A stretch of 32,914 bases of DNA. Origin: Prevotellaceae bacterium. Its GTDB lineage: Bacteria; Bacteroidota; Bacteroidia; Bacteroidales; UBA932. Positions within the stretch are counted from its first letter, which is position 1, and the number at the start of each line of letters is the position of its first letter. A program made the translations under genes and the position numbers. Below the pieces are notes generated by a model, which ran no database searches, was not told the DNA's origin, and saw only the letters and a list, made by a program, of their open reading frames with translations. Positions 7,973 through 15,749 of the stretch are shown here, piece by piece. The stretch is from NCBI GenBank assembly GCA_031275825.1, contig JAISOH010000090.1, positions 1 to 32,914 on the forward strand, read 5' to 3'.

Positions 7973-8350
7973 ATGAAAAAATTTTTAATAATTTTAATAG
8001 CCGTAATCGGCTTGTCAGGTACATCAAATTCCTTATCCGCACAAACACGAACAAAAATAGCAGACGGAATTTATCTTGTAAGTTATGGGAACTCATTCGG
8101 TATTGAAAATGATAATACTAAACAATGTATCAATTTAAGCGTCTCACAAAATAAAAACAGCGCTGGCGCCGTAGTTTATGATATTTTTTGTGGAAATAAA
8201 TATACAAAAGGACTTATAAAAACAGGATTGGCGTATGGAATAAAAACAGCGTTAACTGCGTATGGACAAGCTTGGCTTACTCCATTTATTGGCGTTGTAG
8301 CAAATACTATTTATGACGATGTTTGTGATTATTTTGGTGAAAAAAAATAG
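7973..8350 (+). CDS. Small secreted protein of unknown function
   Basis: I do not recognise this 125-residue protein. It begins with a Sec signal peptide (MKKFLIILIAVIGLSGTSNS), likely cut after SLSA, before QTRT. The mature part of about 100 residues starts with a beta-rich segment (TKIADGIYLVSYGNSFGIEN), has two cysteines (C61 and C81 by my count) that could form a disulfide, and ends with a Gly/Ala-rich, mildly hydrophobic stretch (GLIKTGLAYGIKTALTAYGQ) before an acidic tail. The ATG at 7973 is chosen over an in-frame ATG at 7946, which would put nine polar residues before the signal peptide. It lies 6 bp before the next gene, as the first of three exported-protein genes. Confidence 0.75.
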   Translation: MKKFLIILIAVIGLSGTSNSLSAQTRTKIADGIYLVSYGNSFGIENDNTKQCINLSVSQNKNSAGAVVYDIFCGNKYTKGLIKTGLAYGIKTALTAYGQAWLTPFIGVVANTIYDDVCDYFGEKK

Positions 8351-8356
8351 GAAATT

Positions 8357-8770
8357 ATGAAAAAGAATACTCTGTTTTTTGTTTTATGTCTTATTTTATT
8401 GAGTAGTTGTGTAAGTCCCAATTACTTAGTAAACAAAACTATTTGGGTTAATATTTCACCTGCCGAAAAAGACGGAGTGAAAGGGAATGTGATAACGAGT
8501 TTGTATTTTGTTTCCAATAATACAGTAGATATTTACAGCTCGGTTATGGTAGATACAAGCATTGCAGTAAAACCGTTTAAATGGGCAAAGGGTACATATT
8601 CCGTTTCCTGCAACTCAAAAAAAGCAAACAATCTGTCCATAGCAGCAATTACTCTGAAAAAAGATACTGTAAAATATAACAGTATATATCAAAAAGATGA
8701 TACTATGATTTTGGTATCCGATTCTATCGCTAATGTATTCCATAAATTACATGATGTTAAACTTCCATAA
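8357..8770 (+). CDS. Lipoprotein of unknown function
   Basis: A 137-residue predicted lipoprotein. The signal MKKNTLFFVLCLILLSSC ends in a good lipobox, with Cys18 lipidated. The mature domain alternates short hydrophobic strands and polar turns (TIWVNISPAEKDG, NVITSLYFVSNNTVDIYSSV, KWAKGTYSVSC, SIAAITLKKDTVKYNSIYQK, TMILVSDSIANVFHKL). This pattern looks like a small beta-barrel or lipocalin-like fold, as in many Bacteroidota envelope lipoproteins, but I cannot assign a family. It is sandwiched between a secreted protein gene (6 bp) and an OmpA-domain lipoprotein gene (12 bp), so the three products probably work together in the envelope. Confidence 0.75.
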   Translation: MKKNTLFFVLCLILLSSCVSPNYLVNKTIWVNISPAEKDGVKGNVITSLYFVSNNTVDIYSSVMVDTSIAVKPFKWAKGTYSVSCNSKKANNLSIAAITLKKDTVKYNSIYQKDDTMILVSDSIANVFHKLHDVKLP

Positions 8771-8782
8771 ATTATTGATGAC

Positions 8783-9964
8783 ATGAAAAAAAATGTAAAT
8801 ATTATAATAGTCGCTTTCTGTTTGTTATCGGGAATATCGTCTTGCAGTTCAGGGAGTAATTTTTTCAAAGACATAGCGACTGGCGTTGCCGCTGCCGTAG
8901 TACAGAATGCAGCAGTTAAAGGGGGAATGTCCGAACAGGATGCAAGTCAGACTATTGGCTCTATTGTTGAAAATTCAGGCGGTAACCGACAAGCTGCCGA
9001 TATTGGTATGAGTTGGCAAAATGGCACTTTGAATAAATATGACAAGCAAAATATCATTTCCGATTATGTATTTGACAAAGTTGGAGAAGCCACTGGTCAG
9101 CAAGAACTTATGAAGCAACTTAAGGCTATAAAAGATGCCGATTATAATTATCTCAGTGCACAGCGAGATATTATAGATAAAGCAAAAAAGACCAATACTC
9201 CCATCGACAAACGAGAATTACAGAATGCGCTTAACAGAAGAAATCAGGAAAAGGCAGATGTTTTTTACAGTGCTATCCTGTATGGAGAAGAAAGACAGAA
9301 ACAGCGTTTGCAGGAATTGTTGCCAATCAAACAAAAACTGGTAGCACAAGGTTATGAAAGCTGGATTGCTGATGAAGTCGCCGCAACCATAATTGGTATT
9401 CAAAAGTCAACCGCCTTGACCGAAACAGAAAAAGCAGAATGGTTGCGTGGTTTAGGCTTCGATAATTATCAGGAAGTTTCGCAAGCAGTGCAAAAAGTTT
9501 TGACAGATAATTATTATGCAGCAACAATCAATTCAGAAGTTGAAGAAGAAACAAAACGTCAGCAAGCAGCAGAAGAGAAACGCAGAGCCGAACAGAAAGC
9601 AGCCGAAGAACGCAAAAATGCAATTCAAAAAATTAAAACTGCAAAAATTGACGGATATCCTTTTGATGAAACTTCATTGTCGCAAAATCAAAAATCAGCG
9701 CTTGATGAGATTGCTGATATTCTAAACCGGTATTCTGATGTAAAAGTAGTTATTACAGGACATAGCTGTAATGTAGGTTATAAAAACATTAATCAAAAAA
9801 AGGGATTAAAACGCGCAGAAGCAGGAAAAGAATATTTAATCGAAAAGGGGATTTCCAAAGAACGCATTTCTGTTGGCAGCAAAGGAGAAACTCATCCTAT
9901 AATTCAAAATATATCAGAAGAGAATCGTAAGCAAAATCGCAGAATTGAATTTGTGGTAGAATAA
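8783..9964 (+). CDS. OmpA-domain lipoprotein with a coiled-coil
   Basis: A 393-residue lipoprotein. The signal ends GISSC with lipidated Cys21. Residues 25-60 are Gly/Ala-rich (ATGVAAAVVQNAAVKGGMSE), a middle part is helical, residues about 250-285 form a charged coiled coil (RQQAAEEKRRAEQKAAEERK), and residues 288-393 are an OmpA-like peptidoglycan-binding domain. The OmpA domain shows the order ...YPFDETSLS...VVITGHSCNVGYKNIN...KKGLKRAEAGKEYLIEKGI...RISVGSKGETHPI...NRRIEFVV. It should tether the outer membrane to peptidoglycan. The N-terminal half is not recognised and may carry the specific function of this three-gene group. Confidence 0.85.
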   Translation: MKKNVNIIIVAFCLLSGISSCSSGSNFFKDIATGVAAAVVQNAAVKGGMSEQDASQTIGSIVENSGGNRQAADIGMSWQNGTLNKYDKQNIISDYVFDKVGEATGQQELMKQLKAIKDADYNYLSAQRDIIDKAKKTNTPIDKRELQNALNRRNQEKADVFYSAILYGEERQKQRLQELLPIKQKLVAQGYESWIADEVAATIIGIQKSTALTETEKAEWLRGLGFDNYQEVSQAVQKVLTDNYYAATINSEVEEETKRQQAAEEKRRAEQKAAEERKNAIQKIKTAKIDGYPFDETSLSQNQKSALDEIADILNRYSDVKVVITGHSCNVGYKNINQKKGLKRAEAGKEYLIEKGISKERISVGSKGETHPIIQNISEENRKQNRRIEFVVE

Positions 9965-10014
9965 TGTTTCCCCCGTTCGGCGAATTTTCTTTTGATTGTC
10001 GTTTATATCAAAAA

Positions 10015-10118
10015 CAAAGGGGCTGTTTCAAAACTCCGGGTTCGTCATTGCGAATTGTGAGCGCAAGCGAAGCAGGAAGCAATAACGTGTAAAATACCAT
10101 TTTGAGATAACCTCTTTG
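10015..10118. repeat. MITE-like palindromic intergenic repeat
   Basis: The ends form a 19-bp inverted repeat: CAAAGGGGCTGTTTCAAAA at 10015-10033 and TTTTGAGATAACCTCTTTG at 10100-10118. As RNA they pair with 15 Watson-Crick pairs, 3 G-U pairs and 1 mismatch. Inside, CGTCATTGC (10043-10051) pairs with GCAATAACG (10079-10087). The centre carries the GCGAAGC-type core. GGGGCTGTTTCAAAA ends with a TCATTGCGA core are known to me as dispersed intergenic repeats of Bacteroidales. No transposase is present. Only one copy is in this window, so dispersal cannot be shown here. Confidence 0.6.
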
Positions 10119-10300
10119 TTTCTATTTTCCTCATAACAAATGATGCTGTGCGAAAAAAAAGCAGAGGATTTCAACCTGAATTATAAAAATCATGCGCAAC
10201 GAATGAGCAAAGCCTGTCATTGAAAATTTTCCGAACAAAAAATATTCCGCCAAAAACAACTGTGCTGTTATCATGTTTCCGTTTATATTGTCTGATTCAT

Positions 10301-10346
10301 TCGCCCCTGCAAATTTCAAATTAAATTTGCAGGGGCGAGTATTTTT
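10301..10346 (+). terminator. Strong stem-loop with T tract
   Basis: A perfect 16-bp inverted repeat, TCGCCCCTGCAAATTT at 10301-10316 and its complement at 10323-10338, with a 6-nt loop, is followed by a run of T at 10342-10348. It can act as an intrinsic terminator that separates the exported-protein genes from the polysaccharide locus. The stem is longer than most terminators and lies 340 bp after the last stop, so it may also be a dispersed repeat. The remaining DNA from 9965 to 10468 holds the repeat at 10015-10118 and no gene; a near-consensus TAATTTTA at about 10393 could be the rfbF -7 box. Confidence 0.6.
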
Positions 10347-10468
10347 TTAATAAATATTTTACTGCAAAATTATGAAAATAAATTTTTTTATTTAATTTTA
10401 CGGCAAAATATATAAAAGAATAAAACATATAGTAAATTATAAAATATTAGGATATTAATCAAATTATT

Positions 10469-11239
10469 ATGAAAGTTGTAATTTTAGCGGGAGGATTAGG
10501 AACGCGGTTGAGCGAAGCAACATCGATAATTCCAAAACCAATGGTAGAAATTGGCGGGAAACCCATTTTGTGGCATATTATGAAAATATACGGCAGTTAT
10601 GGCTTCAACGATTTTATTATATGCTGCGGCTATAAGCAATATGTTATAAAAGAATATTTTGCCAATTATTTCCGTCATAATTGCGACATGACCGTCAATT
10701 TGGCAGATAACAGTGTGCAAATACTTGATAATCATTCGGAACAGTGGAAAGTAACAATGATCGATACGGGAATGAACACACTAACCGGCGGGCGAGTAAA
10801 ACGTATTCAAAAATACACAGGGAACGAGTCATTTTTACTTACTTACGGCGATGGACTTTCGGATATTAACATATTAAAAAGTATAGAAGAACATAAAAAA
10901 TCAGGAAAGACACTTTCACTTTTAGCATATCAGCCAAGCGGACGTTTGGGCGTGCTTGAAATTGAAAATGATGGAACCGTATGTTCTTTTTTGGAAAAAC
11001 CGAAAGAAAGCGGCTCATGGATTAATGGTGGCTTTTTTGTTTGCGAGCCAGAATTATTTGATTATATAAAGGGTGATAATGAGATGCTTGAATATGAGCC
11101 AATGCAAAGAATTATTCAAAAAAAACAACTTCACGCATACAAACATAACGGATTTTGGAAACCAATGGATACTTTGCGCGACAACAATGAATTAAATGAA
11201 CTTTGGAACTCAGGAAAAGCTCCATGGAAGATATGGTAA
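10469..11239 (+). CDS. rfbF: Glucose-1-phosphate cytidylyltransferase
   Basis: Makes CDP-glucose from glucose 1-phosphate and CTP, the first step to CDP-linked 6-deoxy and dideoxy sugars. The 256-residue length is normal. The nucleotidyltransferase signature MKVVILAGGLGTRLSE opens the protein, IPKPMVEIGGKPI follows at about 21-33, LLTYGDGLSDINI carries the metal-binding Asp, and WKPMDTLRDNNELNELW is the characteristic end of RfbF. It is the first gene of the surface polysaccharide cluster. A 190-bp AT-rich gap without features separates it from rfbG, but the pathway link is clear. Confidence 0.96.
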   Translation: MKVVILAGGLGTRLSEATSIIPKPMVEIGGKPILWHIMKIYGSYGFNDFIICCGYKQYVIKEYFANYFRHNCDMTVNLADNSVQILDNHSEQWKVTMIDTGMNTLTGGRVKRIQKYTGNESFLLTYGDGLSDINILKSIEEHKKSGKTLSLLAYQPSGRLGVLEIENDGTVCSFLEKPKESGSWINGGFFVCEPELFDYIKGDNEMLEYEPMQRIIQKKQLHAYKHNGFWKPMDTLRDNNELNELWNSGKAPWKIW

Positions 11240-11429
11240 TTTTTAACAATCGCAAATATCTGGATACAAGCAATATAAAAAATCATTATCTAAATAATAA
11301 GTTCAAATAACAATATGCATAAATCAATATGACAGACAATTAGATAATTTCAATGTGTTTTTAAATAAAATTAAACAAAAAACTAAACAAGCTATATATA
11401 AATAAAAGAATAACAAATAATTAACATCG

Positions 11430-12488
11430 ATGGAATTTTATAAAAATAAACGAGTTTTAATAACAGGGCATACAGGATTTAAAGGATCATGGCTTGCAAT
11501 ATGGTTAAAGCAATTAGGCGCTCATGTTGTTGGATTTGCCCAAAATCCATATACGGAAAAAGATAATTTTGTTTTATCAAAAATCGGCAAAAAAATTACC
11601 GACCTGCGGGGAGATATTTGTAATATCAGTCAAATAAAAAAAGTTTTTGAAAAATATCAACCGGAAATTGTATTCCATTTGGCGGCTCAATCGCTTGTTC
11701 GCCAGTCATATAAATATGCAGCAAAAACATATAAAACAAATGTAATGGGAAGTATCAATTTAATGGAAGCTTTCCGTTATTGCCAATCTGCAAAAGTTGC
11801 GATAATGGTTACAAGCGACAAATGTTACGAAAACAGAGAACAGCAAACACCATATACCGAAGAAGATGCAATGGGCGGTTATGATCCTTATTCATCATCA
11901 AAAGGAGCGGCAGAAATTGCAATTTCATCATGGCGGCGCTCATTTATGAATCCAAAACATTATTTAACACACAGAAAATCAATAGCAAGCGTCAGGGCTG
12001 GAAATGTTATTGGCGGCGGCGACTGGACAAAAGACCGCATAATTCCCGATTGCATTCGAGCAATTGAAGCAAATGTTACTATTGACATTCGAAATCCAAA
12101 ATCAATTCGCCCGTGGCAACACGTGCTTGAACCATTAAACGGATATTTGCTTCTGGCTCAAAAAATGTGGGAAAATCCTGTAAATTATTGTGAAGGATGG
12201 AATTTTGGTCCGCTGCCAAATTCAATTGCAAATGTCTGGGAAATAGCAAGTAAAGTGGTTGACAATTATGGTGCGGGCAAATTAAATAAAATAACTCTAA
12301 ACGACAATTTGCATGAAGCGCAGTTACTAAGTCTTGACATTGAAAAAGCCCGGTCGCGACTGGGATGGAACCCGCGTTTAACCTTAAACGAAACCATCGA
12401 ATTTACAGTAGAGTGGTACAAAAATTACAGGACATTGAATGTATATGATTTATGTGTTAATCAGATATTTAAATATATGGAAAAATGA
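11430..12488 (+). CDS. rfbG: CDP-glucose 4,6-dehydratase
   Basis: Converts CDP-glucose to CDP-4-keto-6-deoxyglucose. It is a 352-residue extended short-chain dehydrogenase. The NAD-binding motif is GHTGFKG at 13-19, the catalytic Thr-Ser-Asp-Lys is at 128-131 (VTSDKCYENRE), and the YxxxK pair is Y154 and K158 in YDPYSSSKGAAE. RAGNVIGGGDW and RPWQHVLEPLNGYLLL are typical of RfbG. The stop overlaps the next start by 4 bp (ATGA), indicating translational coupling with the epimerase. No rfbH-type 3-dehydratase gene is nearby, so dideoxy sugars such as tyvelose or abequose are unlikely products of this locus alone. Confidence 0.96.
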   Translation: MEFYKNKRVLITGHTGFKGSWLAIWLKQLGAHVVGFAQNPYTEKDNFVLSKIGKKITDLRGDICNISQIKKVFEKYQPEIVFHLAAQSLVRQSYKYAAKTYKTNVMGSINLMEAFRYCQSAKVAIMVTSDKCYENREQQTPYTEEDAMGGYDPYSSSKGAAEIAISSWRRSFMNPKHYLTHRKSIASVRAGNVIGGGDWTKDRIIPDCIRAIEANVTIDIRNPKSIRPWQHVLEPLNGYLLLAQKMWENPVNYCEGWNFGPLPNSIANVWEIASKVVDNYGAGKLNKITLNDNLHEAQLLSLDIEKARSRLGWNPRLTLNETIEFTVEWYKNYRTLNVYDLCVNQIFKYMEK

Positions 12489-13018
12489 AATTTGCAAAAA
12501 CAGATATTACAGGACTTTATATAATAGAAATTAACCCTTTTTATGACGCAAGAGGAGAGTTATTTAAGCCATTTACTTCAAGTTTTTATTTAAATAATTT
12601 TGGTAATAACGTTAATATCAACATAAAAGAAGTTTGGTTTACCAAATCGAAAATGAACGTAATACGTGCAATGCATTTACAGACAGGAGAGTTTGCATGT
12701 GAAAAAATTGTTTCCATTATCAGTGGAAGAGTTCATGATGTAATTCTTGATATGCGCAAAGAATCAGCAACTTACGGGAAAATATTTGACATTGAACTGT
12801 CTGAAAATTCGCCAAAAGCACTTTATATTCCAACGGGTTGCGCTCACGGATACCGAGTATTGAGCGAAAATGCCATTGTTATGTACATGGCAACACAGGA
12901 ACATTCACCAAAAGACGATACAGGCATTAGATACGACAGCTTCGGTTTTGACTGGGGGGTTGAAAATCCTGTAATTTCTGAAAAAGATGCAAAATTGCCG
13001 CCATTTATAAAAATCTGA
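12485..13018 (+). CDS. RmlC-like sugar 3,5-epimerase acting on a CDP-keto sugar
   Basis: A 177-residue cupin of the dTDP-4-dehydrorhamnose 3,5-epimerase family. Residues matching the RmlC active site are R61, H64 (IRAMHLQTG), K74 (CEKIVSI), H121 (GCAHGY) and Tyr134. It starts inside the last codons of rfbG, so its natural substrate is most likely CDP-4-keto-6-deoxyglucose rather than the dTDP form. Epimerisation at C3, C5 or both would give a CDP-6-deoxy-4-ketohexose of another configuration for reduction. Whether one or both carbons are epimerised cannot be read from sequence. It is the last gene before a new promoter. Confidence 0.88.
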   Translation: MKFAKTDITGLYIIEINPFYDARGELFKPFTSSFYLNNFGNNVNINIKEVWFTKSKMNVIRAMHLQTGEFACEKIVSIISGRVHDVILDMRKESATYGKIFDIELSENSPKALYIPTGCAHGYRVLSENAIVMYMATQEHSPKDDTGIRYDSFGFDWGVENPVISEKDAKLPPFIKI

Positions 13019-13060
13019 CTTACTGCATATAAGACATACAACAATATTGCCTGCAACAAA

Positions 13061-13092
13061 TTTGTTTAATATGGAAGTATTAATTATCTTTG
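13061..13092 (+). promoter_or_regulatory. Full Bacteroidota promoter inside the polysaccharide locus
   Basis: TTTG at 13061-13064, a 20-bp spacer and TATCTTTG at 13085-13092 followed by C fit the consensus. It lies 43 bp after the epimerase stop. The leader of about 120 nt to 13220 can pair AACTGC (about 13115) with GCAGTT (about 13166). This promoter should drive the epimerase/reductase and the flippase independently of rfbFG. Confidence 0.75.
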
Positions 13093-13219
13093 CATTAAAA
13101 TTAACAGTATAAAAAACTGCCTGAGTCAGGTTTGGATTTTTAACCGTTACATTTTAGCAGTTAAAACAAAAAGAGATGGAGTAAAATGAAACAATATCAG
13201 AATGTTAAAAAAGGAGAAA

Positions 13220-14107
13220 ATGCACAAAATATTAATAACTGGAGCAACAGGATTTGTAGGAAGATATTTAATTCCACAACTTGTTAATGCTTATATCGAT
13301 GCAGAAATTTTGACAGTAAACCGCAATGTTGAAAAGGCAAAAGAATTATTCAAAAATTCAAAATGCAAACATATATTATCTGCTGAATATAAAAGTATTA
13401 TAAATTTCAATCCGGAAATAGTTTTCCATTTGGCAACATTGTCAACAAGCCGTAATGATATGGAAATAATAAAACCGATGCTTGAAGCAAACATCGAATT
13501 TGGCGTACATTTATTATCAGCCCTGTCAAAGTGCGATAATCTGAAACTGTTTGTAAATGTCGGCTCATTTGCGGAATATCGCACAGGAACAGACAAAATC
13601 AACGATGCTTATCTGTATGCAGCAACAAAATCGGCATTCCGCAATTTTATAGATTACTATTCAAATTTAGCAGGCTTCAAATACATAACGGCTGTGCCTT
13701 ACAGTGTTTACGGCAGCAACGATACAACAAAAAAAATTATTGACTTTATTCGCGAATCTCTGTCGGCGAAAATACCTGTAAAAATGACAAAAGGAGAACA
13801 AGTGCTTGATTTTATACATATTACCGATGTTGTAAGTTTTTTCATCAAAGTAATCGAAAACATGCAAAATATAATTGAAAACATGCAAAACGGCGAAAAT
13901 TTTCATGTGGGCACAGGGACTGGCACAAAAATTCGGGATTTGGCAAAATTGATTGAAAAAGCCGAAAACAAAAAATGCAATATTGATTGGGGCGGTTTGC
14001 CATACCGACAAATGGATGTGATGCGCGCAATTGCGCCAATAGAAAAGAACAATATAATAATAAACTGGAAATCAAAAGTTTCAATAGAAGATGGAATTAA
14101 ATTATAA
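13220..14107 (+). CDS. NAD-dependent sugar-nucleotide epimerase/reductase
   Basis: A 295-residue extended short-chain dehydrogenase. The Rossmann motif GATGFVG is at residues 8-14 of the protein started at 13220, the conserved FHLAT strand follows, and YAATK supplies the YxxxK pair. By context it probably reduces C4 of the CDP-4-keto-6-deoxyhexose to complete the sugar donor; this is inference. The ATG at 13220 is preferred because AAGGAG lies just upstream and the Rossmann motif begins right after; an in-frame ATG at 13202 adds six residues. A 21-bp tandem duplication (13853-13894) encodes IENMQNI then IENMQNG, an unusual insertion before GENFHVGTG. The flippase gene starts 3 bp after the stop. 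Confidence 0.88.
   Translation: MHKILITGATGFVGRYLIPQLVNAYIDAEILTVNRNVEKAKELFKNSKCKHILSAEYKSIINFNPEIVFHLATLSTSRNDMEIIKPMLEANIEFGVHLLSALSKCDNLKLFVNVGSFAEYRTGTDKINDAYLYAATKSAFRNFIDYYSNLAGFKYITAVPYSVYGSNDTTKKIIDFIRESLSAKIPVKMTKGEQVLDFIHITDVVSFFIKVIENMQNIIENMQNGENFHVGTGTGTKIRDLAKLIEKAENKKCNIDWGGLPYRQMDVMRAIAPIEKNNIIINWKSKVSIEDGIKL
13853..13894 (+). repeat. 21-bp tandem duplication within the epimerase gene
   Basis: ATCGAAAACATGCAAAATAT at 13853 is repeated with a 21-bp period from 13874, with one base change in the first 17 positions. The repeat is in frame and adds seven residues (IENMQNI/IENMQNG). It looks like replication slippage and its similarity suggests a recent event. Confidence 0.75.
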
Positions 14108-14110
14108 ACT

Positions 14111-15604
14111 ATGGGAATAATATTTAGACAAAGCATTAAAGGAACTGTAGTTCATTGGGTTGGTGCTTTTATAGGCATGATAACAATGCTTTATATTCAA
14201 CCAACTTTTTTGAAAACTGAAGAAATTGGATTAATGAAAGTCTTGTACGAATCGGGACTTTTAATTTGTACTTTTGCCCTGCTCGGAACTCCATCGTCGG
14301 CAATACGCTTTTTTCCGTATTTTAAAAACAGTAAAAACAGGGACAACGGCTTTTTCTTTTATTTGCTTATGCTTCCAACTGTTGGTGCTGTAATTTTTAT
14401 TCCGCTGGTAATATTTCTTAAAGATGTTATAATTGATTTTTTTGCCGAAAAATCGGCTCTCTACGTTGAATATTTTAATTGGATTATTCCTCTGATACTC
14501 TTTTTAATATACTGGATAACATTTGAATCGTATTCAAACGTAAAAATGCGGATTGCCATGCCCAAATTAATACGCGAAATAGGCGTACGCATTATGCTGC
14601 TCTCAATATACATACTGTACGGATTTAAACTGTTGACGCTGACCGAACTGGTAACATGCGCAATATCTGTTTATGCCGTTGCTATGATTTGCACATTTTT
14701 TTACATCAGAAGATTTGATTCCATAACTTTGAACCATGACCGAAAATTTATAGACAAACCGCTGCAAAACAAAATATTAAAATACACCGGATTTTTATTT
14801 TTAGCGGCAGTAAGCGGTAATATTCTCAATCAACTTGATATTTTTATGCTGGCATCGCTTAAAGGACTCGACACTACCGGCGTTTACACTATTCTTATAT
14901 ACATAGTCGCAATGATTGATATGCCTTCGCGGGCAATTACGGCAATATCGTCGCCGATTGCCGCCGATTCGTTAAAAAATGACGATTTTGAAAAAGCCAA
15001 TAAACTGTATAAGGAAGTTTCATTACATCAATTACTTAGCGGCAGTATTATTTTTATGTTTATATGGATTAATCTCGACAATATTTTTGCAATAATTCCC
15101 AATGGCGAAACTTTTGCTCCCGGCAAATGGGTAGTTTTATTTCTCGGAATAGCAAAAATAATAACAATGACGCTAAATTTTGGAGGCATACTTGTATCAT
15201 ACTCACGTTATTATTACTGGAGTCTGTTTTTTTCATTTCTCATTTTCGGCACAGGAATTGCTGCAAATCTTTTGTTAATTCCCGTTTTAGGAATGACGGG
15301 CGCCTCGCTTGCAACCCTTACGGCATGTATATTAAGTTACAGCACACAGCAATGGATAGTTTTGAAAAAAGTAAAAGGCAATCCATACACAATCAATACA
15401 ATAAAACAAATTGCTTTGATACTTGTACTGGTTGGTACAAACTCGCTGCTGCCCGATTGGAGTCAAAATCCATTTATTGATGCCGCATACAGAAGCATTA
15501 TTATAGGAATATTGACAATCACGATGTTATATAAACTCAAAATATCAGCGCCAATAAACAGAATTATTGATAAAAGCATGGAAAAATTAAAGACTTTTAT
15601 TTAA
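14111..15604 (+). CDS. wzx: Wzx-type polysaccharide flippase
   Basis: A 497-residue polytopic membrane protein of the MATE/MOP superfamily, polysaccharide biosynthesis branch. It has about twelve to fourteen hydrophobic segments spread over the whole length, beginning FRQSIKGTVVHWVGAFIGMI and including GFLFLAAVSGNILNQLDIFM, the conserved central QLD motif of Wzx proteins. It should flip undecaprenyl-linked oligosaccharide across the inner membrane. It follows the epimerase by 3 bp. Presence of a Wzx implies assembly on a lipid carrier and usually a Wzy polymerase, but no Wzy is seen in this window. The symbol is by class, not by orthology. Confidence 0.88.
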   Translation: MGIIFRQSIKGTVVHWVGAFIGMITMLYIQPTFLKTEEIGLMKVLYESGLLICTFALLGTPSSAIRFFPYFKNSKNRDNGFFFYLLMLPTVGAVIFIPLVIFLKDVIIDFFAEKSALYVEYFNWIIPLILFLIYWITFESYSNVKMRIAMPKLIREIGVRIMLLSIYILYGFKLLTLTELVTCAISVYAVAMICTFFYIRRFDSITLNHDRKFIDKPLQNKILKYTGFLFLAAVSGNILNQLDIFMLASLKGLDTTGVYTILIYIVAMIDMPSRAITAISSPIAADSLKNDDFEKANKLYKEVSLHQLLSGSIIFMFIWINLDNIFAIIPNGETFAPGKWVVLFLGIAKIITMTLNFGGILVSYSRYYYWSLFFSFLIFGTGIAANLLLIPVLGMTGASLATLTACILSYSTQQWIVLKKVKGNPYTINTIKQIALILVLVGTNSLLPDWSQNPFIDAAYRSIIIGILTITMLYKLKISAPINRIIDKSMEKLKTFI

Positions 15605-15719
15605 TTGCAATGCAATAAAATAATTATAAATATAGGTATATACAACTGTTAAACAATAAAATAAATATGATACAGTTTGTTTTGGATATATCAAAATGAA
15701 CACATAAATAAAAAAGTAT

Positions 15720-15727
15720 TATCTTTG
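15720..15727 (+). promoter_or_regulatory. -7 element before the FkbM methyltransferase gene
   Basis: TATCTTTG matches TAnnTTTG, with the transcript start expected near 15733 and the gene start at 15750. No TTTG box is present at 19-21 bp, so strength is uncertain. The 145-bp gap from 15605 to 15749 has no other feature. It would start a third transcription unit carrying the methyltransferases and glycosyltransferases. Confidence 0.5.
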
Positions 15728-15749
15728 TAAAAAATAATAATATTAAAAA

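Noticed and set aside
10131-10319. 62-codon frame on the minus strand in the long intergenic region
   Set aside because: No start context or similarity, and it ends within the 16-bp stem-loop; not a gene.
13185-13283. Short reading frame upstream of and overlapping the epimerase start
   Set aside because: It has no recognisable product and would conflict with the epimerase start; kept only as part of the leader finding.
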